The notes under the pieces: generated by a model | Databases searched by the model: none | Told to the model about the DNA's origin: nothing | The model's input: only the letters and a program-made list of their open reading frames with translations | Translations under genes and position numbers: made by a program | Shown here: one piece after another, positions 23,641 to 37,500 of the stretch | Layout: the number at the start of each line of letters is the position of its first letter | Numbering within the stretch: the first letter of the stretch is position 1 | DNA from: Pelecanus crispus | Lineage: Eukaryota > Chordata > Aves > Pelecaniformes > Pelecanidae | Assembly (NCBI RefSeq): GCF_030463565.1 | Contig: NC_134643.1 | Coordinates: 166,306,491 to 166,370,490, forward strand | DNA length: 64,000 nucleotides | Direction of reading: 5' to 3'

Positions 23641-26600
23641 GTGCTGGTATTGAGGTCCATCAACAGTCCCAGACTGTTGAAGGCAAGGTGATGATTCAGG
23701 TGCAGGTCTATCCTGGGACTCCTGTCGGGGAGAGCAGCAAGAGACAGGGCTGGAGACAAAGCTGTGACAGTAGACCAAGGTCCAGCCAGGAGACAGGAAC
23801 ACAGATAGAACTGGAGACAAGTACACCTCCAACAATATAGCTTAAAGCAAAGCCGATGCACTCAGTGCCCCAATACCCTGGCAAAGTTGCTCACTGCAGT
23901 GCAGGTCTGATTGGGGAAACATGCAGCAGCTCCCACATTAGCAGAGTGAGAGTCCCTTTGTCTTGGGGACCATGTCTGGCTTCTTCTAGTCTGATGATTT
24001 GGATCAGACACAACTTTTAACTTTTTCACATCCTCAGGATGTTAAAAACCTGTTGACAGAAACATGGTGTAAAAACTAGGAGTTAAGCACCGCCTGCCTC
24101 AGAGCTAGCTGGAATCTGCACAGAGTCTGCAGCAGGGAGGGCAGGCAAAGGCTGGGAAGCAGACCAACTTGCAGAGCATTTCAAGCAGCTCGTGAGATGC
24201 AGCCCTAAATGGCAGTAGTTATCAAGGAGGGCACGTGCACATTTCAGGAAGGCATCACACTTGGATGTGATGAAGTGATACCGCTTAATGAAATTTCTTA
24301 TGAGATTAGCACAGGAATCACAACTACTTTGACACCGCAGAGTGATATCTCTGCGGGAATTGTGTTTTTCCTGTGATTTTATGGACTGAAGGGTTCTGCA
24401 GGACTGCATCAAAGTGGCAGAGATCCAGGCAACTGGAGAGAGTTCTTCAAGGAGGAAAAGGACGAGAATGTGAAATTCACAGAGAGAGTGCAAAAAGAAC
24501 AAAATGTATTCCAGTGTAGTCTGGAGGTATATACAACCCTAAAGAAATACTGAAAGAGACTCATGTGCTGGGGAGGACTCAGACTGTGCTGATGTAGAGT
24601 AGAGGTCTTACTTCCTCCCCAAGAGCCTTGGGGACAAGGATGTTACAGAACCACGTAAGCACGATGGCTCCACATGTCTGAGCAAATATAAATTCACACT
24701 GTTGTTCACCCCATTGCACAGAAATTATGTTTGGCTTGGAGCCTTGCAGATGAACTCCTGGAGTTGTCACACTTGTAGGGCCAAGGAGGAGTTAGCACAA
24801 ACACATGATTGCTAGGATTGCTGCTCAGCACCTGTATGATGCCTCCAGAAGTTCTGCATGACTGGAGGGTCATCCATCCAGGAACCGGGAAAATGAATTC
24901 TAAAATCAGGGAGGTCTGGAGCACTTGCTGTGTCTGAAATGCATTAAAGAACTCCAGTACATGGACAAAAATTTTGCTGAGCCTCTTCTCTGTGGCATTG
25001 TTCACATGCAGTGACAATGAGCTTGACTAGTAGTTTGACATTTACTGCCTGCTTGTAATGTGAATACAGTTTTAAACAGCTTTGGATCCTTTCTAAGGCA
25101 TTAAGAGTAACCCCAAAGATTAAAAACAAAATTGTAATTCCTTTGATTAAAAAAAAACCCATGTTGTCAGGACTAACAAAGATTTGCGCAATGGCTGTCT
25201 GGGCTGTCAAGCCTTAACAGAGTCTTCATGAATTCCTGCTGTAGTATTTATTGCCTAAAGGTTCACTGCTCAGTAAACAGAATGGTACATTTAAATTTAA
25301 GATTGCTTTTAGAATTTGCCACTCCTGGGCATGGTCAAGCTAAAGGAGACGATGGAGTTCCTTGAAAGAGGCGATAAGTTCAGAAGGGCTAAATCATTTG
25401 TTTGGATTCCAGCCATGGCATGAAAGCTTGAGACAGAGAGGCAAGTTGGTTTGATCGGGAGTAAAAGAAGCTTTCTTCTTGGGTACATAGAGCAACCATC
25501 CCCCTGAGTATAGAGACGGAAATGAAACACCAAGGGAGGAAAATGGAACAGGCCTGAGAGAAAGTATTTGCTCAGATCTGTTCCTGATGGTGATGGTTCC
25601 AGAACTGGCAATAGAAGCAATCTTCGGTAGGTCACATCTTGTCCTGCTGTAACAGCAAAGACGTATGTTCTTACCCATCTCCTTCTGGCTTCTGCTGGAA
25701 ACACTGGGAATCTCGCATTTGTGAAAAGGAGTTCAAGAAGGCTGAATCTCAAGGTCGAGCAGCATGTTCATTTAGTCACAGCTCTCTGTGACACAGCTGT
25801 GTGGATTAATTCCATCCCATTTTCCTCAGAATGATCGGTATCTTCTGTATGTGGCATGACATATGACACACGGGTGATAATCCTCCTATCAACCATGAGG
25901 ATACTCCTGGCTGGTCCTCGCTTGCCTGTGAAGGCTATTTAAGCCCCCTAAGTCTTTACAGCTTTGCTCTGGCATGAGTTTCTCGATGCCCATGGTTTCA
26001 TATTCCTCCTTGGATCCAGTGATGACAAGGGAGGACAATGCATTCACCACATGGTGCTAGAAAGCACTGGATTTTGGTAGTTCAAAGGGTGGTGGAGTTA
26101 ACAAAGAGCAGCTTTTGAGGCGTTGACTTCAGGAGCCCCTGAGCACAAATAAGATGTTAAACACCGAGGGAAGAGCACCACCACCACTGCTTGCTCTTTC
26201 TCTGCTGTCTCTGGGGGAAACAGAGAGTTATTACCCATTCAATCCATGACCCAGAGAAGTGACTGAAGAAGGCTGTGCTGGGCTCTGAGGCCCTAATTGT
26301 CCTGGTGAGCCTCACCACACCCATACCATCAAGCCCACGGACTGCATTTCAGCTCAGGTCTGGGTCATCAGGCCTGATCTGAGGTGCCTGTTCCTGAATT
26401 ATTGTTCAGATTTTCTGCATTGACCTCAGACCCAGCTCACAACCTTGTCTCTGCCTGATGATGGCCAGACTGTCAACGGGACCTGTTGCTGTCACCACCC
26501 CTCTCGGCTGCTGTGGGACTGCCTTACCTGGGTTGCGAGTTTGATTAATAATTAGAAGAATGTGTACAAAGAGCAGCGATATCCATAGTTACACAGCTAA

Positions 26601-27550
26601 AGGACAAATAACGTAAATACAGATGGGGGTAGAGCTTGTCCTGTCATCCTTGAGGACACATAATATCAACCAAAGCCAGAGGAAAAGAGCAGCAGAAGAG
26701 CCTCTATTCAGCAAGGAGCACATGCAGCTGTTTAAAAGACTTGCTGAGTGTGGCCGAGTTATTCACATGTTCAGAGTTAAGTGTGTACTTAGGCGCTCTC
26801 CTAAATAGAGGCTCAAAGGCAGTCAGGATTTGACCCAGATCACATAACGATTTAGTGAGGCTGTGGGAAATAATCTCTGGATATTCTGTCCCTCGCTCCA
26901 GCCAGTGAATCACGGTGCCCCTCTAGGCAATCTGACTGGCATAATCCCGGGGGGAAAAGTAGGAAAATAAAACAGGATTTCCATTTTATCAAGATAAAGC
27001 TGTAGCCAGAGCTGATAACAGGTTACTTGAAAGCAAGCTGGTCATGTACGCTTAGTGATTGTTGCTTAATTTGTTTAAGCTGAAAAAGCCTATTTCTACA
27101 GTGGAATACAAATTAGGGTAATTATGTTGTGATGGAGTACTGCATGTATAAGATGAAAGCCTTTCTTTACAAAAGCCTCTTCATCACTTGAGTAGAAGAA
27201 AAAAAAAATCCTGCTTAAACAACATGTTGTTTTCTGTATTTCCATTTGAGCAAAAGACTTTTTAATCTTTTTTTCCCCCTGTAATATTGCATGGCTTGGT
27301 TTTCTACAAGTACTTCTACTTTTGACAACCTCACAGTTAAACTCTCCAACATACATTCCTATACATAAATATAAAAAGCTGAGGTAAACATAGTAATGTG
27401 TAATTGTTTCACAGCCTCCGTAGGCTATTACTAGCTGGATAGTCAGGTTATGTATTTTTCGCATTCTCCTGACTGTCACAGTTGTTCATAAGCTTTCTTC
27501 TGTCTTAGTACTCTATATATGTCATAAAAACACAACATACAGTGATGTTT
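23641..27550. other. Intergenic, no gene recognised
   Basis: Mixed-composition DNA. The longest open frames (24083-24502 and 25309-25752, minus) have no domain I can name and no splice or promoter support. They could be remnants of old transposable elements or chance. Nothing firm is seen. Confidence 0.5.
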
Positions 27551-27649
27551 GTAGTAGGTTAAAATAAAGTACTGATTTTTTTAGACATGTTTTATGAGAT
27601 ACAAGCATTGTCTAGTCCCTTTTTATTTACTAACAGTACTGGGTTCTCT

Positions 27650-28260
27650 CAAGAGTTGAAATAGGTACAGCAGATCATCCAATCATAAATTACTCAGATA
27701 CAGATCAAAAGCAATTAATTGCAGATGTATGCATATCCATGATAATTATTTTTATTTCAACCTATAAAACATCTTCATTTCTGCTTCCTATGTGAACTGC
27801 AGTTACTGTTTCACACAGGACATCTTCTAAAGGATCAGTGTGAAATGCTTATCGCACAGGCTTACGCTCACTCAGTGCACATACATACTTGCACTCTTAT
27901 CCAAATGATCTTATCCTGGACATCCTTATTCACATAAGCAAATCTTCCTGTAATTAGTTCCAGTGAATTGCTCTGTGACTAAGACCTACTTGCAGAAGTA
28001 AGAATTTGCTGGATTGTGCCTTTAGTTAACATGACAGGTGAGAAAATCGATTTCCTTGTACAGGAAAAGTAGACAGTGTTAAAGTGAATACACGGAGAAT
28101 CATTATTCATTCTCTTCACACTACAATTCAAAACCAGTATTTGAAGTTTGGGAAAATTGTCTTAATTAGGATTATTTTAAATGATGGCAATTTAAAGGCA
28201 GGCAATTTAATTACCAGGAAGACAGATCAAAGCAAATGCTTGAAATGGACATTTTAAAAT
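27650..28260. promoter_or_regulatory. Candidate distal enhancer (homeobox/POU-type motif cluster)
   Basis: An AT-rich segment dense in homeodomain-like cores (AATTAATTG near 27713-27721, TAATTA-type sites near 28160-28216) and an octamer-like TATGCATATCC near 27728. It looks unlike neighbouring repeat-rich DNA. The nearest developmental gene is ZIC2. This is a composition and motif impression only; conservation was not testable here. Confidence 0.25.
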
Positions 28261-28550
28261 GACTTATCAAGGAAGACAGAATTTAATAAAATAAAGGGGG
28301 AAAGAAAGTAAATATGCAGATTGCCCAAGTACTCTCCTCCCAGGGAGCTAAGAAGGCTCCCTCCCTGGCTTCACATGCTTGAGTGGAAAACCAGTCATAC
28401 TTGTAAGAAATAGCTATGTCAGACCTGGTATATGTGCATGTACAGAGAAAGACAGAGAATTGCTTCTGTCTCCAAAAGAGAATGCTATTTTCTAGCTTAC
28501 TTTTGCAAAAGTAAGGCTGGTATTTAGACATTTACGTTACATTGCTGTAT

Positions 28551-31500
28551 TTGCAAGTAAGGTAAGGTGTCTGAATTATAACATTTACATCTGTGATTGA
28601 CTGGGATACAAAAATGGCAGATGTAATTGGACGTGCAACAGCACAGAGCCACACTGACTCACAAGAATCTGGGCAGGGGACAGGTTGTGCCTAGTCCTGC
28701 CTACCCTTAGTAAGGTACGAACGTGCCAACAGAGGCACGAGGAGGGGAGCAGTCCTCACACCTCTGCGTATGAGTGCAGAGGGAACTGAAATCGCTCAGT
28801 ACTTTCTGTGGGGACCTGCCACTCTTTGCTTATTCGTGTTTCGTTCTCATTTGTTCATGATGTCTAGTAACCTGAGTCAGAACATATTCCTAGAGTCTCT
28901 AAAATTAGAGAGTGCAGTAAGTATGAGAAGCAAAAGTCACTTAGTAGGTATCTTTCAATTTTTGTAAGAAATATTCTTTAGTCTATTACTACTGTGATTG
29001 CTTTTGATACTGCCAATAAATTGAAGGCCACTAAACAAAAGGCATAGTATGATTAAAAAGCAACCAAAACAATTAGTGAAGTTTTAGACTCTTAAATGGT
29101 CAGGGAAAGTCCTCCGGCTCTTTGGGATTCTAGGCAATATGTAAGTTTTCAGGCACCACATTTTTATTGCCTTTTTTTTTCCTTCCTAAATGAAGAGTTT
29201 GGCAGAATATGCTATGGAATGAAATATTTTGGTTATATTATTTGGTGAGTATTTGCACTGAGCTCATCTTGTCTCTTTCTGACATTAGGATACGAAAAGA
29301 GCTAAAGCCTGGAATGTGACCCTGTGATATTCATTTGCAGTATTTTTTCTCTGTTCTGAAATAAAGAGCAGTTTTTCTCCGTTTCCCTTCTCCAAAGTGA
29401 TGTTTGCAATCACACAGTTCATCAGAAAGCACTGTCACTTCCTTAGTGTAGAGGTATCACACCTCACAGTAGAGCATGTTTTGAGGAATAATATTCAAAT
29501 ATTTTGTAACGGTGATGCTCTTGGGTTCAGCTCTGACAAAAGACAGAGCTCAGGGTTTTATCTCTGTGGTCCAAATCAGGCCAGCTCGCAGTACTGACCT
29601 AGCAGAGCTCTGGGTCACTATTACCATGACACAATGTTATATTTTTATAAGATTTGTCTGCCCTCTTAACCTTCCACTGACATCCCGTGGGAGTTGCCCC
29701 TGTGTATCTGACAGCTGAATTGGTCCTTGGTGAATTTTTAGCACATGGAGCTGTGCACACAACTTTGGTTAACAATAACATGTTGCTATGGGAGCTCTGT
29801 GTGTGCAACTCCCTGCTTACTGTGCCGAAAATTGTGCTGGAAGGCAAATGTAAGTATGTCTGGTATTAGCCTAATTATTGAGTAGAATTAGAATCTGGTG
29901 CCCTATGAATATCAACCAGAGAAGGAGCGTAGCGTGAATAAGGATGCTCGCCAGCAGTGGCTGAGGTGCTTCTTCTGCATTCCTTTAAACGGAAATCACA
30001 TCCATAGCCGGGAGACTAATTATTTTGGAACCTAAGGGAAATGCAGCCTATATAAGAGGGAGAGTGATCTGCAGTTAAGGATCAGTGAGCCAGCTAATGG
30101 CTGGTTAGTCAGGAGGGTACAACTCCAGAATGTTAATAAAACGTGTCTGAAGTCCAACACCTCAGGGAAGAGGCTGAATGCTGCGGAAGATAGATGGAGA
30201 CAGAGGCTCTGTTGTTTTCTACTGCTGAACTACTCCTTTAAAGCAGGTTTTAAACCTGTTTCGAGACTTGTTTATGAATTTCAAAATACCAGAAGGATAA
30301 TAAAACAAAACTCACTGTGGCTGAAGCAAGTGCAGCTTCTAAAAGCAAAATATTACCATTTGTGAGGTGCATAAAACGTGTTCAATGCTTGCTGCTCAGG
30401 TGTACATTACAGCACTCTTGTATGGTAGAGGCTTGGCTGGTTTTCACCATGCCCTCCCTAATATAGATCATGACTTATTAACCAAAACAGCATGTAACAT
30501 TTTAAAATATTATAGAAATGCTAGCTGTTTAATCCTCACAAGAAACAACTCGGGTCAATGCCATAGCTTTATTTTGTGGACGGAGAGAATGAAGTAGAAA
30601 TCGGTTAAAGGTTTTGACAGGAAAGCCTGTAGAAAATACCAATTTGCTACTTAAGATGTAATACATAAAATGGTTGGGTTTTTTTTTTTTCTATTTTATT
30701 TTGCTTGATACAGTGTATGCAGCTGTGGAATAAGTGCTGCAGACTAATACATTGATAAACACGAGAGAACACCTTACTCCTTAAAATGTCCCCTCTCAGA
30801 GGACCAACTGCTGTGATCCTACAAGCCCCACACCCAGGCTTGCATGGGGCTGAGGGCCACAGGGTGGATCCCACACACCTTGGAGACCTGAGCGGCAGGG
30901 AAGCTGCAGGAATAGCTGAGAGGCAGGTGACAGCACAGCTCCTTGGGGTGCATCTGGAAGCGGACGCAGCTCCGCGTCATCATGGCCCAGCCACGACAGC
31001 CTCTACCACTCCATCCCTTCATGCCGCAGCAAGAGACTCTGGGTCAAATCCTTCTGTCCACTGCCCTCTGAGAGATTCCTGCTTGGGATGGAGCCCTTTT
31101 GTAATTGTGGGAAGAGGCAGATGCGTGTTTTGCAACTCTTTTACATCTCAAACCACAGCACCAATCACTTTGCTTAAATACATTTGCTGTTGGCAGAAGT
31201 GTAATAGTTTCCTGAACAATAGGGACAGGCATTTTTTATCTGAGAAGGGTGCTAGTAAGACCGTAATATTGTGCCCAAGGCATTCTGTAGTAGCACCCTT
31301 ATAGAAGCAGTTCTCAAGGACAATGAAACTTTTTACATTAGACCTTGAAGATGACTACAGCCATGCTTGACGTTATGCTGTTGACAGCAACCTTCTGCAA
31401 ATAATGCTATCACACAGGTAGTCTCTTGTAGTCTCACCTTTTCTTCTGCTAGAGCTTATAATGCATAGTCTAAACTGTCTGATTACTCCACTTCCTCCTC

Positions 31501-34500
31501 TACTTCTACTATCAGTTGTTGTAGTAATGGTAGTTTCTCTTCCAAAAAAATTGTTCGGAAGGGAGCAAAAAGTCTGTATACCAATTACACTGATACAAGA
31601 ACTCAACTGTTACCAACAGAGTTATTCCAATTTACAACACCCTAATTAAATTTGGTCTTGAGTTGCCTAAAGCACCCACAAAGGAAAGATGTGTCAGCAG
31701 GTATTTTTGTAGTTTTTGGCTTCTGAAAACTGAGATATTTTAGTATATTAGTCTTTTTACTGGCAACATATAATATTTAGATAAAATACTTTTTAGGCGT
31801 TAGGGACACTTCGGAATAAATGAATGTATATAGATAACAAGGGGGTAGGAGAACTCACAAATAGTCCAGAGCCACTGAAGGACTTCTGCTCCATTGAGAA
31901 ATACTAAGTGTCCATTTTGGAACATTTAACAGTGGTAACTTTTAATCTAGGAAGGAAAGTGAAGTGGTCAGACCATGGTCTCTACATTCATATGGTGCAA
32001 TGCCAGATCGGATGATGAATTTGCACCTGCAAGGAACAAGGCAGTACCAGCCTCTAATGAGGGCTCTTGCTAATGGCTGTGCCACTAAATGGTATCTTTG
32101 TTACCTGTCAAACATGCATTACTTGGATTGTTGGCATTTTTTAATACCAGCCATTTTATCACACCTCTATAGGGATTTGAATTAAAAATGACCAGAATAT
32201 CCCATACAACCACTAACAGACACAGATACCAAATACAGTATAGGAGCTTTAAGCAAAAGTTTATCCTTATTTCTGCATTCTTTTGCCTTCAATAAGCTCT
32301 GGCGTCTTTTTTTCATGTTTGTAATCCCACGTTGGTAGAGATGGACATAAATTCGAAACAATACTTTGGCATCCTTCCCAAAAAATGAGTTCATACAATG
32401 TGAAATGGATTCTTAACAGAAATTGCATGTTTGTAATTGGTTTTGACCTGGTTTTGTTTCCCTGTCATTTGTAATTTTGCAACAATGAAGTTTGCAAGAA
32501 AAACTCATTGAGTGTTTACAGTGAGACCTTTCCAAAATGCAGTCAGTGTGTTTGGTATTTGAAAACATGGCCCCAGAGCGAAAGGAAATCTGGACTGAGT
32601 TTTCAAAAGTGGAAAGTGGAGATCCACACACAGAATTTGGTGTTGGGTTGCACAGCTGCGGTGGACTGTCCCCTGCCTGGGAACTGGAGCAACCAGCCAA
32701 AAACTGGAGCTTGCCTGCATTGCTGTGCTGGTGAGGAATATCGGCCTCCATTATTTCAGCAACGCCATGGTGTATTCATTATTTAGAGATGATGTAACAG
32801 ATCCTGCTTTCCTAATCACAGGGCAAATCAAAGGACTACAGGCAGTTTCCTTGCTCTCAGCCACCTACAACTGCCCTTTCTGCACCTCTTCTGGGCTGTG
32901 CTAGCAAGTGCTTGAGTGGAGAATACAACAGCACAAACACATTTCTGCTCAATTAACTGCCCCAAAAAGTGCCTTTACCCTAAATGCTTCAAATTCCTGA
33001 GCAGAATAATGCTGATGGTTTGACTTGTGACTTCTCTGTCAGGTCCCTGAGGGCACCTTCAAGCCCCACTGTCCCCAGTGGGCTTCCCAGGGACCTCCAT
33101 GCACACCACCCCCACCCAGGGTGCTGGACCCTCTTTTGGCTCAGCTGTGCCCCATCCCGGCCCCATCTCTGTACTGTCTCCAGCTTGTCTCCTGGGCTCA
33201 CTGCTTCCCGAAAGCGTCAGGAGCTTTCAGTGGCCTTGTTACCAGTCCAGCTCTGCCCGTGAGACGGCACCCATCAGGGGTCATGGCCAGCCCTGGGGTC
33301 CCTGCAACACCCCACTCCCCGTCCCCTTCGTGGGGCAGCCCCGCTCCTGCTGCACCCCACAAAACACCTGTTTTTCACAACAACCCTAAATGAGGAGCAG
33401 GGATAGCAACCATCAGTCTCACCCGAACATAACCAAGCCAAAACAACTGCAGTTTCCTGCACAGACTGGGAACTGTACCTTCTGATTGGGAGTTTGGGAA
33501 AAAAAAGTCAAATTTGTCCTTTTCACCGTTGTGATTAGGTTCACAGACGTGACTATACAGATGGTTCCTGTGTGTCCAAGTAATTTTCTACCATATGGAA
33601 CTTCAGATTCTTTTGATGTCTGTTTTCTTTTCCACTTTATTTCCCCCTGTTCTTCAAACTTCATTTACTGGTGTGATATACGTGTTTCATTATCTCTGAA
33701 ATCATGGTGCTCATAACGTAGGAACCAAACCCTCACAAAGGGCTGAAGATCGCATCCCTCGCAGCTTCTGCTCACGAATCCTACATTTTGCATGGATTCT
33801 GATGGCTTGAGGGCTTCTATCTGAGATACTGACTGAGATCAATTTGATTTTTTTTAAAGAATATTAAGTTCTCTGTACTGTTCTCTAAACCTGGATGTTT
33901 TATTTCCTCAGCTGTTCTTATTTGTATTACTTAAGGAATAGCATTGTGTCTCCAGTCTTCATTAAACATTGTTTGTAGTCCACACTTCTAGCCTACAGTG
34001 GACAAGAAAATACATTTTCAAAGACCAAATGTCAATAATGAGTTTTTACAGCTGATGTAGCAGAGCTATAGCTCATGTTATCACCATCGTTTAGTCCATA
34101 CAACTTCCTGGTCTATGCTGCTCAAAAATCTGCTTTCTTGCAGTCTGTTCAAAGGCAATTTTTATTGGATTTTTAATCAAGACATGCAGCAATCTTTGAG
34201 GCTCAAGACAGTGAAAAATACCTTTTTTTTTCCTTAAAAAAATTGCAAGCTATTTTTCTGCTATCCTATGGACAAAAGGGCTGGGAGTTAAGAGGATGAC
34301 ATCTGACAGAACAGTTCTTTATTGAAAAGTATCTGTGAGTGATCCAGGGGAGGTCAGTTGAGATTTGGCTGACCTGCCAAGCCCTGAAAATTGTAGCTTG
34401 TGCAGAAGAGTGAGTTGTTGTTCTTCATCTGTGTTGAGAAAGAGCAGGCTGCCACGGATCTCACCTGTGTGGGGCACGGCCATGTCTCCTGAGGACCATG

Positions 34501-37500
34501 TTGAGGGGTTGAGGGCTGTGGGGCAGTGCTGTGTTACCTGCCCTGCAGCAGAGCGTGTGCTCGGGGTGCAGCCGTGCGGGGTGCCGAGTGCTTCTCCAAA
34601 ACACTGAGCACTCTGACCACCAACTCACGTGGAAAACGAGTGACGGATCACATCTATTTGTAACACCTTACAGGACTAGATCATGGCTTTTATGCTCGAG
34701 CATGTTACTGTTCGGTAGACATCAATTTAAAAACCTACTATGCAGCGTTTTCCACGCTTGTCTGTGTCAGTCTCTGCTGAGATCTTACTCTTGTCAGCAA
34801 ACTTGCCCACTATTTCCGCTCCCTCTGGACTTGAATGGTGTTACACAAGCCAACTTCATGTGGCTTACATGGAGAATTAAACACGTCTCAACTCTGATTC
34901 CTTTGCAAATGGCCTTTTCTTCTTTAAGTCTCCCTATAGATCTAATTTGGGCCCCATCTTTCCATCAATCCACCATAATTGCAACTAACTTCAGTGAGAG
35001 TGCCACATGTGAAACAGCGTGAGGACGTGGCACAGGCCAATATCATATGATTGCAGAAAATTACGGTGCTTTTTTTTTTCCAATACACTTACTACTATTG
35101 GTTTACAAACTTTTTGTAGCCTGCATAAGCCTCTGAATTTATTTTAAAAGTTGTTGAAGGTCTAAGTTAATGTATCTAAAACATTTCTTGTTTTCAGAGC
35201 ATTACAATTTTTAAGGACATTATAGCAATAGTGTCTTTGTTCCATAAAATACGCTTACACTGTGTTTTTCTTAGTACTTTCCACATTTGATCTCTTAACA
35301 GCTTTTCAAACTTTCTCACAGTTAGCGAGAAAGTAGTTTCCTGTTGATGACAGGGTATTGTATTGCTGTTTTTATGGTTTTGCCTCCACCTCTTTTCTGG
35401 GACAGATATTCAGGGATATTTCATCCTCTTGCAGCAGATAAACTTGTTTATTGCAATTTCAGTCATTTTTCTTTTTTCCTCAGGTGAATATTCTTTGGAT
35501 TTTGTGACACAATGTCATTACAGGAAGAGATACTAAACTTGGCATATTTGGAAATATGTCTTAAATGTAAACATTTGGTTGCCTCTCAGTACACACCTGG
35601 CCGAGGTCTGAAGACCACAGCTACTGACTCTTTGGAGTTAAAAGTTGCAGGGTTTTCTACCTTTCTGGAAAATATTTTTGTTTAGGTCCATCCATATATA
35701 AAGAGGCAGATATGGAATATTGGCATTTATCCATATTGCTTAAAAAAAAAAAGAAAGAATACACCACCACCACCCCCTCAAATCCAGAATGAATATTTTA
35801 TTTTAATGTGTTATGGTTGTATTTTCCCCTATCATAAATGACAGTATGTCTATAACAAGGCTTTTTTGAGTAGCTACGATCTACTGCTCATCCCTACTTG
35901 GGTGTTTATGCACCAGGTTCTGAGCTGAGTAGGTTCTGTATTTAACACCATGTTAAATTAAAGAAGGTAAGTTTGCTGAACCTGGGAAATTCTCAGTATG
36001 GAGGCTAAATACTCTCTCTTGGCTCCGCTTCCTAAAGTCTATTTGGCTTCTGCTTGTCAGATATGCTATATAATAAGGCAAAACTGGAATTATTTACTGC
36101 ACCATTGCACTGGGGGTAAAAATAGCACAAGTATGTGACTTCAGTAAAGAAATGCTCTTCATCTGGATCCCTATGCAAGGCGGTCAGGATGGCTGGAGGC
36201 TGTCTTCTGCAGGGGATAGGCAGAGCACCTCACTGATCTGGGGTGATGATTTCAGCCTACAGCTTGGTTACAGTCCCTACCCAGTTGGAGAAGCTACCAT
36301 AAGCTGATTCCTGTTTCCCTGCAGGGGGAACCATGGCCTGGATTAGCACCCAAACTGCAACATCATCTTTAATGGGTGAGAAGGGGACATAGATGCCACA
36401 CAAGGGCTTGCAGCCTCTTGCCCAAGGCAGGCCCCTGATCTATTATGTCTCCAAACATGTACTCCAAATATACATGTGTACACTACAACTATACATGTAC
36501 ACAGGTGAGGTTCAGAAAAGCACTTCAGCATAGGATTTGGATGTGATTAATGTGCCTTAATCTAAAAAGTCATGTAAAAAAGCCCTAACTGCAAAACATA
36601 TTGTGTGCTTCTCCTGATGTCACCAGTGTGCTAGATGACCCTTGAACATGCTTATTGCACACAAGAGCATGTAGTTCTGCACAAAAACATAGTCAAAGCG
36701 ATGAAACACCAGGCTATAGACTGTCCTTTGCCTCAAAAAAATCCAGTCTCGGCTCCTTAACCACAGGCTTGCAGGCACTGAGGAGTTACTGAGTTCTGCT
36801 CTGGCTTCCTAGGATTATTTATGTATTTGGCTAGGTGTCTTCCCTCTTCTGGCTGACTGCCCTACCCCCTAGGCTTTTATTTGATGTTTCTTCTTGCCTG
36901 CCTTCCTTCTGGCCTCATAACTCTTGCATTCCTGCTTCTGCCACAACCCAGGGGTAGAGGATGTGGCCCCCACTTTCCACTTATATGGCTCCCCAGGACA
37001 GTTGTGCTGTACCCCTCGACCCTACAGCACCTCTTAGCCCACCTCACTTAAAATTTCTACCTTATCACTCAGACCTTCTCTGAAAACAAATTCAAACTCT
37101 CAATTCGGAACGAATCAGGCTGATGAAGCCCTAATGAACGGTGAGGGCTAAAGCACAGCATTTCTGACCCAGCTGTGCTGACCAATATTGGTGGTCTGCT
37201 AGGTTGTCTTTTGAATTTAAGCTTTTAATTTTAAGCTCCGTTTTTTTGGAACACCCCTGTGTGACCAGGCACCTAATCTGCCTGTGAAACCCACTCAGGA
37301 AGCAATAAGGTGCCTTTCTGGATCACACCAGGGTTGTCAGAACCATGCTGCATTCAGAAACAGAGCAGCCAGCTCACCCTGCTCCTGCTGCCAACACTGC
37401 AGTCCAAAACCCCTTGCCAGGTGGGGTGTGGTGACCGTAAAACATTCGGCACTGAGTGCTACATGATCCCCAAGGACAGTGGTTCTTGGAAGGAGAGGAT

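Noticed and set aside
24083..25752. Minus-strand open frames of 139 and 147 codons
   Set aside because: No domain recognised, no promoter or splice evidence; chance or decayed repeat is more likely.
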